A stretch of 64,000 bases of DNA from Lamellibrachia columna (taxonomy: Eukaryota; Annelida; Polychaeta; Sabellida; Siboglinidae). The notes beneath the pieces are model-generated. The model was given only the letters and a program-made list of their open reading frames with translations, was not told the origin of the DNA and did no database searches. Below, one piece after another: positions 36,101 through 42,240 of this stretch. Positions within the stretch are counted from its first letter, which is position 1, and each line of letters begins with the position of its first letter. The stretch is taken from positions 8,124,026 through 8,188,025 of the forward strand of contig OY759266.1 of the NCBI GenBank assembly GCA_963662155.1, given 5' to 3'. A program made the position numbers and the translations under genes.

Positions 36101-39100
36101 TAACAACAAAGCCATCCTCATGGTGCTCTCTTTAACAAATTAGCCATCCGCGTAGTACTCTCTGTAACAATATAGCCACACTTGTGGTACTCTATGTAAC
36201 AACAGAGCCATCCTCAAAGTACTCCATGACAATAGAGCCATCCTCAAAGTACTCCATGACAATAGAGCCATCCTCAAAGTAGTCCATGACAATAGAGCCA
36301 TCCTCAAAGTACTCCATGACAACAGAGCCATCCTCAAAGTACTCCATGACAATAGAGCCATCCTCAAAGTACTCCATGACAATAGAGCCATCCTCAAAGT
36401 ACTCCATGACAATAGAGCCATCCTCAAAGTACTCCATGACAATAGAGCCATCCTCAAAGTACTCCATGACAATAGAGCCATCATCGTAGTACTCCACGAC
36501 TCTTTGTAACAATACAGAACGTTGTTGAGAATGATTACACTGGCTGTCAATTTGTGTTCAATATTTCATTTGGCTTTTCTAATTTAAGTTGTGGCTCTAT
36601 TTAATGTCTACACATGACTTGTGCTGATTGCCCCTTTTGACATGTGGCCATTTCCCTTGTCTTTTGTTTGGCACTGATGTATTAATGACACCGTCCATCT
36701 CATACTATATTGGAGAATTCCCCAACAAAGTTTACGTAACATACCCGAGAATGTCTTCCTTCTTATCAATCAGTACACGGAAGTAGTCGGCCAGTCTCTT
36801 CTGCATGAGGGCGAGTCTCAGCCAGGCACGCCCTCTCCCCACGGCTGACCTGAAGGGAACAATGTGACTGTAGCCAGCAGATAAGTAAGAATCCAGGACA
36901 AAAGCCCAACCGGACAAAAGCCACATGGACATAAGCCCCAAAGACACATGGAACTTTTGTCCATCAGGCTTTTATCCATTGGGGCTTTTGTCCATGCAAT
37001 GGCAAGTAGATCTGTTGCAACGTAGATCTTCCATGTCCTACGCGTTTCTACTAATTCTAGTATACAATACAGAATATCCCGTTTTATATGGATTTGCTAC
37101 AAATGAAACAATCGTGACAAAGAACGTATTTTCTTGTGTTCATCGCACAAGTATAACATCAAATGACAAACTTGTAGCGGTGGAAGAGCAAGCATGCTAT
37201 ATTTTTCCTAAAATACTTTTGATGCTACGCATATTTCCGACAAAACTTAGTAGCTTTAGCCTGATGCAGGTACATTTTGTATTGTAGTCTGATAAATGGC
37301 AACATTCAATCAGAATATGTATGATATAGGCTGGTTAATGAAACATTTTTGCTACATGGATTTGTATGGCTTTATACAGAATTTCGGGTCAAAAATATGG
37401 ATTTCAACAATATAATGTGGTAGTCACTGACACATCTGGCAAAGTATCCTGGCATTAGGGTTGATGTGATGTACTTGAAACACATGGGGCATAAATTTTT
37501 ATTTGTGGTTTTGATGATACGTTTTTACCAGCTGCTGTGTGGTATATTTATATCTCTGAATAATTAGACCTGTAAATATGCCCCCTGGTCATTTTGTTGT
37601 GTGCACCAAACATTTGTGTACCTATGTCACTCCAAATTCAATTGTGTGTGAAAATATCCAAATATTGGATCATATGAATTGAGCATTCTGGTGTTAGCAT
37701 TGGCGTCTGTTAGAGAGGAATAATAAATATCATTAATACGATGTTTTCATTGTCGGCATAACTTCTTAAATATCTTCAGCTAGGATCGATCGGGCATATA
37801 TGTTGTCATGGTTACATAGTTGTGCCAACATTCAGTCAAAGGTATAATCATTAAGGTCGTTTTTACAAGTTTTCCAGAAACAAAATAGGGAGACTTCAGG
37901 GAACACGCTGGAGAATGTGATAATGAATGCAGTTGATAGTTACTTGATGTGAGGCATCTCTTTCACGCTGGCTGTGATGTCTATAGCATCAGGAACATAT
38001 CGCTCCACCTGCTCCAGTAGACTCCACACCTCTCTCCGGTCACGCAAGATGCCTTTTTTCGCTGCAAACACAGCCTGCTCTGTTATGCATCAGTACAAAT
38101 GTGGTCTTCTGCCTTCAATTTTGATAGTATGGAAACATGGCTATGTGTAGCCGGCCTCAACATGATGCCATTCTCACTTTTGTTAGATACCCAATCTAAT
38201 GATCAAAGACAATTCTGTTGAAGGCATGTATTCTTTATTAAACCGATTGCAAATATTTCTTAAATCATGTTTCACATGCAGAAACATACGTTTGATGCGG
38301 TGGCGTAAAACGTGTTCGAGTACGACAAAGAACTGCTGGAGTGGCGCGTGCTCATCGTCCAGCATGCGTCCGTGCTTCAGTGATGAACCAATCACCTCCT
38401 TCACCACCAGTTTACACACGATCAGCAGGTTTGCACGCTCTATGGAGGCTGGGTTGCGTTCTGAAGGCAACAACATATAACAATTATAATAAGTGCAATA
38501 TTCTTAAATAGCTCAAAGCACTTTACTGATTTAGAAAACCTCACTAGTCCATCATAATAATCACTAGTCCCATTAAACTGGATGGACGCTTCTGGAGTAA
38601 CTGGTTTATACTGGCTTCTGCTGAGCTGAAAATCATCTGCTTTGACTTTGATTGACATTGACCTTTTCAGACTAGTCACATGGACTATCATCTAAAAAAA
38701 TGGAATGATCTACTAGGCTCTGACTAGTGCACTTGCGATAATTTCAAAATCTGCTTTATATGATTAATGAATGATATAATTGTACAGGAACTACATACCA
38801 CTGTGAAAGGATAAAAGGGCTCAATTGTGCCATGAACAGGAATGTGACAGACGGCAGCCCACATGTGTACTGTAATCTAACAGAATGACATTCATTACAT
38901 TTTGGCCGAGGCAGCTCTATGGGCAAATTGGGGATTTGGGAAATAAAATTTTCAACAAGCCTACAATAAAAAAAGGAATATTCACCCTGTAGCTATGTTT
39001 AAGTACATACCAGTACTCCAGTTGATTAGTCTTTAGTCTCGTAATTAGACAGGTTAAATAAGGATATCAATACAATACCACAACACTAGCTAGAACCAGG

Positions 39101-40716
39101 GTTGTTTGATTTAAATCATTTGATTTAAATCATTGGTTTAAATCATGATTTAAATCACTCCAAAAAAATCAAAACAATCATTGATTTATGATTTTTTTAT
39201 TTCCATTTTTTTTAATCGCTGATTTATATGAATTTAACACAAATAATTGTAAAGTAAAATATATAGAGTACACAGAGCCCTGGATAGGTGCTAACCCATC
39301 CTCTCAGCAAACAATAATTACCACTGCTGCAGCCACAGACACACAGCATGCTTTCCTTTCCTAGATAGATTATGCAGCTACAAGGGGTGAGGCCTTGTGG
39401 ACATTGCCTAATGTCTTTATATAAGCAAAAATCATGTACCCTCTGTTAAGACAAGTACCCAAATCGATTTGAATAGAACACGTTTGAAAGAGTTTATCAA
39501 TAAAAACATCTATATAAATGTCTAAACATTTTTTATTAAAAAAAATCGTAATTTTTTCAACCCTGGCTTGTTTGACCATAAAGTGTTTCTGGAAGTGCTG
39601 GGTCCAAGGAGTTGTTTCTAACATGTCAATTCTGACTGCACTACTGGAGAAGACTAGTATATAGACAGTGCAGTGCATGTTAATTGATAAATATTGCCAT
39701 TTCACTGGCCTCTTTACTAGACAGACTATAACATACCAGTAGTCATAATCATAATTGAATTGTTGTGTGATTGTAATGAAAATCATATTTTTGTATAATG
39801 TAATCATAATTTTAAATGTTCTGAGGTCATGTAGTCATAATCATGACAACAGCAGCAGAAACAGCAGCAACAAAGAAACAACAGCAGCAGATGTTTAATG
39901 CTTGATGATATACTCCCTTCACAGCTGATCACAGTTAACCTGGGAGATAGTTTAATGAGTTTAGAGATCGAGATCACCAGCTCTATGAGGCGCACTGAGT
40001 CCACAACAGGCTTTTTTTCAATTTCCCTGTGTGGGATCTTTTACTTCCCCTGGCATAGACACCAGATAGAAGGGACCAACCGCTTTTAGTTTCTATTCCG
40101 AAAGACACAGACAAAGTGGGGTGAACGATATTACCCAAGTTTCGAAACGGCAGCAAGTGGTTTCAAACCCTGGTCCCTTCGACCGAAATCCCGACACTCT
40201 ACCACATGACCACCGCGCCCCACACACGACCACCGCGCCCCACACACGACCACCGCGTCCCACACACAACCACTGCGCCCCACAGAAACAACAGCAGAAA
40301 CAAAGAAATAACAGCAGGAGCCGTGCTTCAGTGGCTATTTTCAGAACGCTGTTAACGATGCCGCAGCGCATGCAATATTTTATCTGATGCAGCTTCTGTT
40401 AATGTAATGCAGTGGATAATGCCTTCTAGTAGCAACATGAAAACCATGCTGCAAGAAATGTAACCATGTCATATATGGCCATGTATATAAACCCATCCCA
40501 AACATTATGAAACATCCGTGCAGCTGGTCTGGTTGTTGGGCAGACACAACCCAACAAAAACAGATTGATTCTTTGCATTTGTCGCAATGGATACTGACCG
40601 TCTTCTATCTGTGTTAGCCTGAGATCAATATTGACGTCTGTCAGCTCCTTCAGACACAGCCAGTCGCCGTCGACTGACACACGGAAGTTACACAGGTAGA
40701 TCGTCTCCTCTGCCAT
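6082..40716 (-). CDS. RUFY2/3: RUFY2/RUFY3-type RUN and coiled-coil protein (gene span, 3' end not found)
   Basis: Twelve exons on the minus strand join in consistent phase to about 472 codons: 40716-40599, 38460-38290, 38061-37944, 36849-36745, 35175-35052, 33135-33068, 32844-32773, 32230-32059, 31221-31105, 25793-25626, 7312-7215, 6168-6082. The product has a RUFY3-like leader ([11 protein letters not shown]), a RUN domain (about residues 40-230) and then coiled coil. In vertebrates RUFY proteins act on endosomes and lysosomes through small GTPases; RUFY3 binds ARL8, couples lysosomes to dynein and affects axon growth. Those roles are inferred by family. Vertebrate RUFY1-3 end in a FYVE-type zinc finger. 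None was found here, so the 3' end is probably beyond the left edge. Introns are large and stuffed with arrays and transposons. Confidence 0.9.
7062..7130. repeat. Compound (GCAC)n(CA)n microsatellite
   Basis: Alternating 'cacg' tetranucleotides pass into pure CA. It lies in the RUFY intron between exons 11 and 12. Confidence 0.97.
7215..7312 (-). CDS. RUFY2/3: RUFY exon 11, coiled coil
   Basis: 98 bp, acceptor 'gtcttgtgacag', donor 'gtgagt', phase 0 in and 2 out. It encodes [20 protein letters not shown] then [13 protein letters not shown], matching RUFY3 LN.RLEEKTNQMAATI.QLEQR. Direct adjacency to exon 10 in family alignments means no exon is missing from the 18.3-kb intron between them. 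Confidence 0.93.
7400..8262. repeat. About 32-bp CA-rich minisatellite
   Basis: Units combining 'ctcacccgcatgcacaca' and 'cccatgcccaccc' repeat about 26 times with many point and length variants, including longer units carrying 'gctctctcaccacac'. The plus strand is strongly C-rich and G-poor, leaving three open frames rich in THPCP that I regard as artefact. It starts about 90 bp upstream of the acceptor of RUFY exon 11. Confidence 0.95.
8263..9060. other. Intronic sequence, no feature recognised
   Basis: AT-rich sequence of the large RUFY intron between the CA-rich minisatellite and the roughly 50-bp array. No exon, ORF or repeat was recognised on either strand. Confidence 0.4.
9147..9677. 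mobile_element. MITE with long terminal inverted repeats
   Basis: The left end reads GCTGGTTCACACGAGCGATT and the right end, reversed, GCTGGTTCACGCGAGCAATT, continuing to TGATC on both sides. A second inverted block (GCCAAGAGC...GATGAAATGTCA) lies at 9186-9218 and about 9545-9570. There is no transposase ORF. It interrupts one unit of the roughly 50-bp array. The flanking TAA (left) and TTA (right) fit a degraded 3-bp TWA duplication of the Harbinger type, but the family assignment is tentative. Confidence 0.75.
10588..10660 (-). mobile_element. 3' tail of RTE-like LINE (minus strand)
   Basis: Five 'ttac' repeats followed by 'cttcttcatgcc' are the reverse complement of an (AAGT)n LINE tail. 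The same type of tail closes the plus-strand elements near 23700 and 50900. Only the tail is visible. Confidence 0.45.
10770..11030 (-). pseudogene. LINE reverse-transcriptase C-terminal fragment
   Basis: The minus strand reads [14 protein letters not shown] then [20 protein letters not shown] and [13 protein letters not shown], a familiar block near the end of CR1/Rex-like LINE ORF2 (LQ.VQNCLAR.V...PLLKSLHWLPV). Part of it (10938-11052) is repeated almost exactly at 9861-9975. The remainder of the element is missing; 13533-14012 carries the following part of what may be the same family. Confidence 0.7.
11191..11635. other. Unassigned intronic sequence
   Basis: No exon or element recognised. 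Open frames on the plus strand at 11289-11624 lack splice signals and similarity. Confidence 0.35.
11640..11900. repeat. Dispersed repeat copy plus 27-bp tandem triplet
   Basis: 'ttttacttcccctgaatag' with the downstream 'tcaaaccctggtcc' matches a second diverged copy at 40020-40190, so this is a dispersed repeat. At 11812-11890 a 27-bp unit 'tcttgattgacagatgagc' follows in three copies. Confidence 0.65.
12430..13480 (-). pseudogene. CR1-like LINE, reverse transcriptase remnant
   Basis: The minus strand encodes an RT palm with [20 protein letters not shown] then the catalytic FYADDLCV, and the thumb and C-terminal block ending [13 protein letters not shown]. Upstream to about 13480 the frame is broken but still recognisable ([12 protein letters not shown]...). 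The intact part is 240 codons, so endonuclease and 5' regions are absent. It is 5'-truncated, dead and intronic to RUFY. Confidence 0.88.
13533..14012 (-). pseudogene. LINE C-terminal fragment
   Basis: The minus strand encodes [20 protein letters not shown] then [13 protein letters not shown] and [11 protein letters not shown], the typical terminal domain of CR1/Rex-like LINE ORF2 (..R.FS..AP.LWNSLP...FR..LKT.LF). It is followed by stops and lacks the RT core. Confidence 0.75.
14494..14585. repeat. Compound (TG)n(TGCG)n microsatellite
   Basis: GT dinucleotides change to 'gtgc' tetranucleotides over about 92 bp, about 270 bp upstream of the neuropeptide start codon. Confidence 0.97.
14860..15084 (+). 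CDS. GnRH: GnRH/corazonin-type neuropeptide precursor, exon with signal peptide and hormone
   Basis: 75 codons. Residues 1-26 ([26 protein letters not shown]) are a classic signal peptide with cleavage after [14 protein letters not shown] (27-37) follows, then G38 (amide donor) and K39-R40 (dibasic processing site), predicting [19 protein letters not shown]. An N-terminal Gln after the signal, aromatic-Ser at positions 5-6, Gly-Trp at 8-9 and Pro-amide fit the protostome GnRH/corazonin superfamily (molluscan members resemble QNYHFSNGWQP). Residues 41-75 start an associated peptide. The exon ends in phase 0 at donor 'gtaagt'. A 'gatgcag' at 14827-14833 could be the acceptor, with a noncoding first exon upstream. 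It lies antisense inside a RUFY intron. GnRH versus corazonin paralogy cannot be decided from this peptide. Confidence 0.88.
15155..15560. repeat. AATTGG-rich inverted-repeat cluster
   Basis: At 15159-15194 'acaccaattccaattc' is followed by its inverse 'gaattggaattggtgt' with a 2-bp centre, a near-perfect palindrome. Further 'attggaatt' and 'aattggtg' words recur to about 15560. It lies about 75 bp into the neuropeptide intron. It may be a small foldback element or a decayed MITE. Confidence 0.6.
15741..15976. repeat. 39-bp tandem array, about 6 copies
   Basis: Near-identical 39-bp units 'gtttgttcatctgtataaat' plus 'gagtatctggctaccaaca'; the second unit lacks 6-7 bp. Low divergence suggests recent expansion. 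It lies in the intron of the neuropeptide gene. Confidence 0.95.
16190..17422 (+). pseudogene. CR1/jockey-like LINE, 5' half (endonuclease)
   Basis: Frameshifted plus-strand frames read [32 protein letters not shown] and [20 protein letters not shown], an APE-type endonuclease, then [20 protein letters not shown], the RT motif. It breaks off at about 17422, where a minus-strand LINE is inserted. It resumes as the C-terminal part at about 18350-19065, with the central RT missing. Confidence 0.8.
17423..18350 (-). mobile_element. LINE inserted antisense into another LINE
   Basis: The minus strand reads [37 protein letters not shown] and [22 protein letters not shown] to C-terminus of a CR1/Rex-like LINE. 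Its 3' end ('aacaagattgccatc' on plus) is the same terminus seen at 55225 and 63665. The surrounding plus-strand LINE is broken exactly here, so this element is younger than its host. Stops and shifts make it inactive. Confidence 0.8.
18151..18177. repeat. (TA)n microsatellite inside the antisense LINE
   Basis: About 13 TA dinucleotides inside the minus-strand LINE at 17423-18350. Confidence 0.95.
18350..19065 (+). pseudogene. CR1/jockey-like LINE, 3' half
   Basis: Plus-strand frames read [38 protein letters not shown], then [20 protein letters not shown] and [15 protein letters not shown], the C-terminal part of the LINE begun at 16190. Several frameshifts are present. Confidence 0.85.
19070..20455. 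other. Intron sequence, no element recognised
   Basis: Part of the large RUFY intron and of the proposed neuropeptide intron. At 19380-19435 'tttgacaggtgtctgtcac' and 'atggtttgacagacacctg' form a short inverted repeat. No exon was recognised. Confidence 0.4.
20456..20500 (+). CDS. GnRH: Probable terminal exon of the neuropeptide precursor
   Basis: A strong acceptor (pyrimidine-rich 'tctgtgctgtttcag') precedes 14 codons and a stop: [14 protein letters not shown]. Phase 0 fits the donor at 15085. The joined precursor is 89 residues, a usual size for molluscan and annelid GnRH precursors, and the join [19 protein letters not shown] makes one continuous amphipathic helix, as in GnRH-associated peptides. 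An AATAAA lies 30 bp after the stop. The pairing is inferred from phase, length and helix continuity; the intron would be 5.4 kb and contains LINE copies. Confidence 0.6.
   Translation, partial: REIQRIEQERLVGL
20530..20535 (+). terminator. AATAAA polyadenylation signal
   Basis: A canonical hexamer 30 bp after the TAG of the proposed terminal exon, giving a very short 3' UTR. A GT-rich 'gttgaacactgtttt' about 30 bp later could be the downstream element. Significance depends on the exon call. Confidence 0.45.
20540..22480. other. Intron sequence with minor repeats
   Basis: A direct duplication of 'atgtagcatattaaatatc' (with flanking bases) lies near 20670-20725. 'aatctggagggagatctccc' near 21700 resembles material at 33720-34440. 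No exon was recognised. Confidence 0.4.
21984..22055. repeat. 14-bp tandem repeat, 5 copies
   Basis: Five head-to-tail copies of 'ccggcttgatgaag' with single-base variants (ctggctt, ctagctt). Confidence 0.95.
22500..23715 (+). pseudogene. RTE-like LINE, internally deleted
   Basis: Frames read [35 protein letters not shown], then jump (deletion) to [30 protein letters not shown], the catalytic [33 protein letters not shown], and [20 protein letters not shown]. It ends in a short 'aagtaagtaag' tail at 23697-23708. Several in-frame stops and the missing palm N-terminus make it dead. It directly abuts the piggyBac remnant. Confidence 0.88.
23751..25048 (+). mobile_element. piggyBac-type element remnant flanked by TTAA
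   Basis: TTAA occurs at 23747-23750 and 25049-25052. Just inside are matching ends CCATATACACTCGCCCC and, reversed, CCCTATATACTCCCCCC. This is the piggyBac layout: strict TTAA target duplication and TIRs beginning CC. It is 1298 bp, against 2.3 kb or more for autonomous elements, so internally deleted. A perfect 16-bp subterminal palindrome CGGTCGCCGGCGACCG lies near 23780. It retains an N-terminal coding segment at 24039-24181. Confidence 0.78.
24039..24181 (+). pseudogene. piggyBac transposase N-terminal exon
   Basis: ATG-initiated reading [20 protein letters not shown] then an acidic run [16 protein letters not shown] and [11 protein letters not shown], closing at a consensus donor 'gtaagt'. 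An acidic N-terminus preceded by (Y)T.EE.L..L is typical of piggyBac/PGBD transposases. The DDD catalytic region is not seen downstream, so this is a leftover exon in a nonautonomous element. Confidence 0.65.
25053..25625. other. Intron sequence downstream of RUFY exon 10
   Basis: Nothing recognisable apart from the exon-10 donor at its right edge. Confidence 0.4.
25626..25793 (-). CDS. RUFY2/3: RUFY exon 10, coiled coil
   Basis: 168 bp, acceptor 'ttctgtag', donor 'gtgggt', phase 0 in and out. It encodes [20 protein letters not shown] then [20 protein letters not shown], among the most conserved RUFY coiled-coil segments ([16 protein letters not shown]). It is followed by an 18.3-kb intron hosting the neuropeptide gene. 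Confidence 0.96.
25795..25992. repeat. Short tandem repeat before the satellite
   Basis: 'taatgtaaatgttctgtcc' with a 'cacaaacat' or 'ataaact' spacer repeats three times at 25875-25950, between RUFY exon 10 and the 50-bp satellite. Confidence 0.8.
25993..29233 (+). repeat. 50-bp satellite, forward arm, about 64 copies
   Basis: Units 'cagccttcagatgaatccca' + 'gaagaaaggaggctgacact' + 'atagccaaaa' repeat almost without length change. Diagnostic variants are ggctgacac, ggatgacac, ggatgagac, ggttgacac, 'agctaaca' for 'agccaaaa' and aacccc for aatccc. A few units carry 1-bp shifts or deletions (near 27935, 28040, 28745). The variants group into higher-order blocks. It is intronic to RUFY between exons 9 and 10. 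Confidence 0.98.
29234..30862 (-). repeat. Same 50-bp satellite, inverted arm, about 33 copies
   Basis: At 29234 the array flips to the reverse complement ('ggctatagtgtcatcctcc') and continues to 30862. The switch happens within a unit: the forward arm stops after 'gatgaatccc' and the inverted arm starts about 25 bp out of register. The inverted arm is richer in the ggttgacac variant than most of the forward arm. The two arms could pair over about 1.6 kb in the RUFY primary transcript. Confidence 0.98.
30880..31104. other. Flank with (AT)n, then intron to RUFY exon 9
   Basis: A short 'atatatatatatatac' run at 30879-30894 borders the satellite; the rest is plain intron. Confidence 0.6.
31105..31221 (-). 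CDS. RUFY2/3: RUFY exon 9, coiled coil
   Basis: 117 bp, acceptor 'tcgtgtttcag', donor 'gtgggt', phase 0 in and out. It encodes [19 protein letters not shown] then [20 protein letters not shown], equivalent to TKVDVETE...GLDEMY...LRDESQLR of RUFY2. It lies 240 bp upstream of the inverted satellite occupying the next intron. Confidence 0.94.
31222..32058. other. RUFY intron between exons 8 and 9
   Basis: No element delimited. Near 31390-31420 'agaacctcactataaaggtc' resembles 'aaacctcactattaaggtc' at 15130, so a dispersed repeat is likely. Confidence 0.4.
32059..32230 (-). CDS. RUFY2/3: RUFY exon 8, coiled coil
   Basis: 172 bp, acceptor 'gctccctgcag', donor 'gtaggt', phase 2 in and 0 out. It encodes [18 protein letters not shown]... 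through [18 protein letters not shown], with clear heptads and matching LNATVNNLQ...LTEELA.A of RUFY3. Confidence 0.95.
32773..32844 (-). CDS. RUFY2/3: RUFY exon 7, start of coiled coil
   Basis: 72 bp, acceptor 'tgttttctag', donor 'gtatgt', phase 2 in and out. It encodes [19 protein letters not shown] then NRHL, nearly identical to the vertebrate [17 protein letters not shown] block that opens the coiled-coil region. Confidence 0.95.
   Translation of the reverse strand, partial: PRSSQDGCHSGPEELSGRTEQTS
33068..33135 (-). CDS. RUFY2/3: RUFY exon 6
   Basis: 68 bp, acceptor 'gttttttcag', donor 'gtgact', phase 0 in and 2 out. It reads [20 protein letters not shown], corresponding to the VGVIDFSMYLK linker after the RUN domain in RUFY2/3. 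Confidence 0.93.
33136..35051. other. RUFY intron between exons 5 and 6 with a possible foldback repeat
   Basis: At 33725-33800 and 34330-34450 related words ('aatctcctgatctcctag', 'ccctccgatttacgt', 'aaatctcctggattgg') recur about 700 bp apart, partly inverted, suggesting an old nonautonomous element. No gene was recognised between them. Confidence 0.35.
35052..35175 (-). CDS. RUFY2/3: RUFY exon 5, end of RUN domain
   Basis: Acceptor 'attgttacag', donor 'gtgagt', phase 2 in and 0 out. It encodes [18 protein letters not shown] then [12 protein letters not shown], matching the RUFY block [16 protein letters not shown]. The acceptor and the first 20 or so exon bases closely resemble the unit of the tandem array filling the adjoining intron (35176-35685), so the correct 3' splice site sits at the edge of many near copies of itself. 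Confidence 0.95.
35176..35685 (-). repeat. 32-bp minisatellite resembling the RUFY exon-5 3' splice junction, about 16 copies
   Basis: Read on the minus strand the unit is 'ttttgttacagagaatac' + 'cacaaggatggcta'. The genuine exon 5 begins 'attgttacag|agagtactac' + 'gaggatggct'. Each unit therefore carries a copy of the acceptor (polypyrimidine, CAG) and about 20 bp of exon. Copies next to the exon are nearest to it ('gtagtactctctgtaac'); copies further upstream are more uniform and derived ('gtggtattctctgtaac'). It fills the 3' part of the intron between exons 4 and 5. Confidence 0.93.
36070..36500 (-). repeat. 30-bp minisatellite, same origin, about 10-13 copies
   Basis: Regular 30-bp units at 36205-36490 ('caaagtactccatgacaat' + 'agagccatcct') and diverged copies from 36070. 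On the minus strand they read ([10 protein letters not shown])n, which echoes EYYEDGST of exon 5. It sits in the same intron as the 32-bp block, separated by about 385 bp of unique sequence (35686-36069). The divisible-by-3 period keeps a long frame open, which I consider incidental. Confidence 0.92.
36745..36849 (-). CDS. RUFY2/3: RUFY exon 4, RUN domain
   Basis: Acceptor 'gttcccttcag', donor 'gtatgt', phase 2 in and out. It encodes [19 protein letters not shown]...DKKEDILG, the most conserved RUN-domain motif ([14 protein letters not shown]) of the family. Confidence 0.96.
36885..37000. repeat. GGACAAAAGCC foldback cluster
   Basis: Several 'ggacaaaagcc' and 'ggacataagcccc' words are followed by their inverses 'ggggcttttgtcca' and 'cttttatccattgg'. 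It forms a small hairpin-prone cluster 40 bp upstream (minus sense) of RUFY exon 4. Confidence 0.7.
37005..37940. other. RUFY intron between exons 3 and 4, no feature recognised
   Basis: Plain AT-rich intron on both strands; open frames here have no family resemblance. Confidence 0.4.
37944..38061 (-). CDS. RUFY2/3: RUFY exon 3, RUN domain
   Basis: Acceptor 'tgtttgcag', donor 'gtaact', phase 1 in and 2 out. It reads [19 protein letters not shown]...[12 protein letters not shown], equivalent to the vertebrate segment ending in ITASVKDLPGLK. Confidence 0.93.
38290..38460 (-). CDS. RUFY2/3: RUFY exon 2, start of RUN domain
   Basis: Acceptor 'gttgccttcag', donor 'gtatgt', phase 1 in and 1 out. 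It encodes [13 protein letters not shown]... and [19 protein letters not shown], the hallmark N-terminal RUN-domain block of RUFY1-3. Confidence 0.95.
39097..39565. mobile_element. Possible hAT-type MITE
   Basis: Starts CAGGGTTGTTTGATTTAAAT and ends, reversed, CAGGGTTGAAAAAATTACG, both with the CAGGG of hAT termini. Four inverted 'gatttaaatca' palindromes follow the left end. Flanking octamers (gctagaac, gcttgttt) match poorly, so target duplication is not shown. There is no ORF. Confidence 0.4.
40020..40190. repeat. Dispersed repeat, second copy
   Basis: 'ttttacttcccctggcatag' and 'tcaaaccctggtccctt' correspond to the copy at 11640-11815. I do not know the family. Confidence 0.6.
40208..40282. 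repeat. 19-20 bp GC-rich tandem repeat, about 4 copies
   Basis: Copies of 'gaccaccgcgccccacacac' with small changes, in the intron between RUFY exons 1 and 2. Confidence 0.92.
40599..40716 (-). CDS. RUFY2/3: RUFY exon 1 (first recognised coding exon)
   Basis: Starts at the ATG of [19 protein letters not shown] and ends at donor 'gtcagt' after 39 codons plus one base. It matches the RUFY3-type N-terminus (ETIYLC.FRVS.DG.WLCL.EL). An in-frame ATG seven codons upstream (MCVSAGV) is possible but less like the family. A 'catggcag' immediately upstream could instead be a splice acceptor at 40710, making the exon internal (see 48628-48790). Confidence 0.85.
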
Positions 40717-42240
40717 GACACCAGCAGACACACACAACAGACTCCGTATTCACATTCCTCCAGCCAGCTGACTCATCTAATATGCCCCAGTCTGCATAAT
40801 ATCTAGCTGTGTCTCATTCATGACACATTCGCTGCTTAGTGACACATTGATCCACTTGTGTCAGGTTCGTGTCACTATCCACGTCACTTGACGGCAAACT
40901 GTCTGTCTGTGAGGAGATTAACGTCCACTTGTAGTAGTAGCCAAATGATTATATTACAGTAGCCAATGTCTGATATCTCGGTGAGATATCTTTGTGTATT
41001 GATCCTGTCATTATCATGAAATATTCATGCAGCCTCACACTGCATGCGGCACAGGGTGATGTATGCAGCTACAGCTCCATGCTGGCTCATGTAAACAGAT
41101 CAGGCAATATCCAACTGACAGAAGAGTTGATTGAATTATCTGTGAATTACGTCACAGATTGTCCAATCTCATTTCATACATACACTATCTGTGCAGCGTA
41201 CCACAAAGTCATTGACTGAAACCAAATAAGCTATGGTAAGTTACTTTAATTTCTGATGTATCATACTACACGTTTACTTATTTACCAACTATTGAAATGA
41301 CTCAATCTTTAAATTAAGCTCTGTTAAACAAGGGCAAATGGTTTGCGATCATAGCCAATTAATAATATGAATGTGTGTGAGTGCATGCATTTGTATGTGT
41401 GTGTGTGTGTGTGTGCGTGCATGCATGCGTGTGTGCGTGCATGCATGCATGAATGTATATGAAGTTAAGTTTGCTTAAGTTAAGATTGCGACCATAATAA
41501 ATTTTACATGATTACACTATATTGTAACTAAATATTATGTGAACTTCTGAAGGCTGCAACCATGTATTGTAAATACAGGCATAGATGATTATATTACAGA
41601 TAGTAGTTTTAGTTATTACAATTACAAATAGTGTCAGTTGTGATTATTATTACAATTACAGTTTTTACACTAAAAAGCAATGTGTTAAAATGTGATTATA
41701 ATTACAATGGTATGTAATGATGGTGGTCATTAAAGTTTTGCTGAGCTCATATACATGTAGAGACTCTGGAAGGTAACTTAACTTGTTGAAATATCTAATT
41801 TATGACAATGCTAATTGCAATGGTTAATAAAGACAAATGGTTAATTAATTAAACAAATCCTTCTCTGGGGTGTTTATTTTAAATGAAATATCAACTGGGG
41901 GTGAGGATTTAGGAGGTCTAAAAAAACACAGACACCCCCAGTGACCCCTTAGACACCCCCAGTGACCCCCTTAGACACCCCAGTGACCCTCTTAGACACC
42001 ACCAGTGACCCCCTTGAGCCAACACAGCATTACTGTTGACTTATGAACAATGATTATTGCTGTCAGATTACCGGTATATGTGGTTTATATGTCTACATGT
42101 TTGAAAGGGTATATGTATATATCAGAATTAATTAACATAAAAAATATATTTAAACAAATAAAGATTTTATATTTTAGCCATGTCAGCCATGGCACTGAAA
42201 TATATAAATGATAAATGCTAATTGCAATGGCTATTTAATA
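40717..42240. other. Upstream of RUFY exon 1; promoter or first intron
   Basis: The upstream region of the RUFY start exon holds no obvious TATA box. A GT/GCAT microsatellite lies at 41397-41452. At 41925-42015 there is a roughly 22-bp repeat 'gacacccccagtgaccccc' in four or five copies. If the exon at 48628-48790 belongs to RUFY, this is intron. Confidence 0.45.
41925..42015. repeat. About 22-bp tandem repeat
   Basis: Four to five C-rich units 'cccagtgacccccttagac'. Confidence 0.9.

Larger units (their letters stand above)
38461..40598. other. RUFY intron between exons 1 and 2
   Basis: Contains a possible hAT-type MITE (39097-39565), a second copy of the dispersed repeat seen at 11640 (40020-40190) and a short minisatellite (40208-40282). 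No further exon was recognised. Confidence 0.5.

Noticed and set aside
36140..36550. Minus-strand ([10 protein letters not shown])n as an extra RUFY repeat domain
   Set aside because: No splice acceptor at its start and it lies in an intron whose flanking exons join in phase without it. It is better explained as an array related to the exon-5 boundary.
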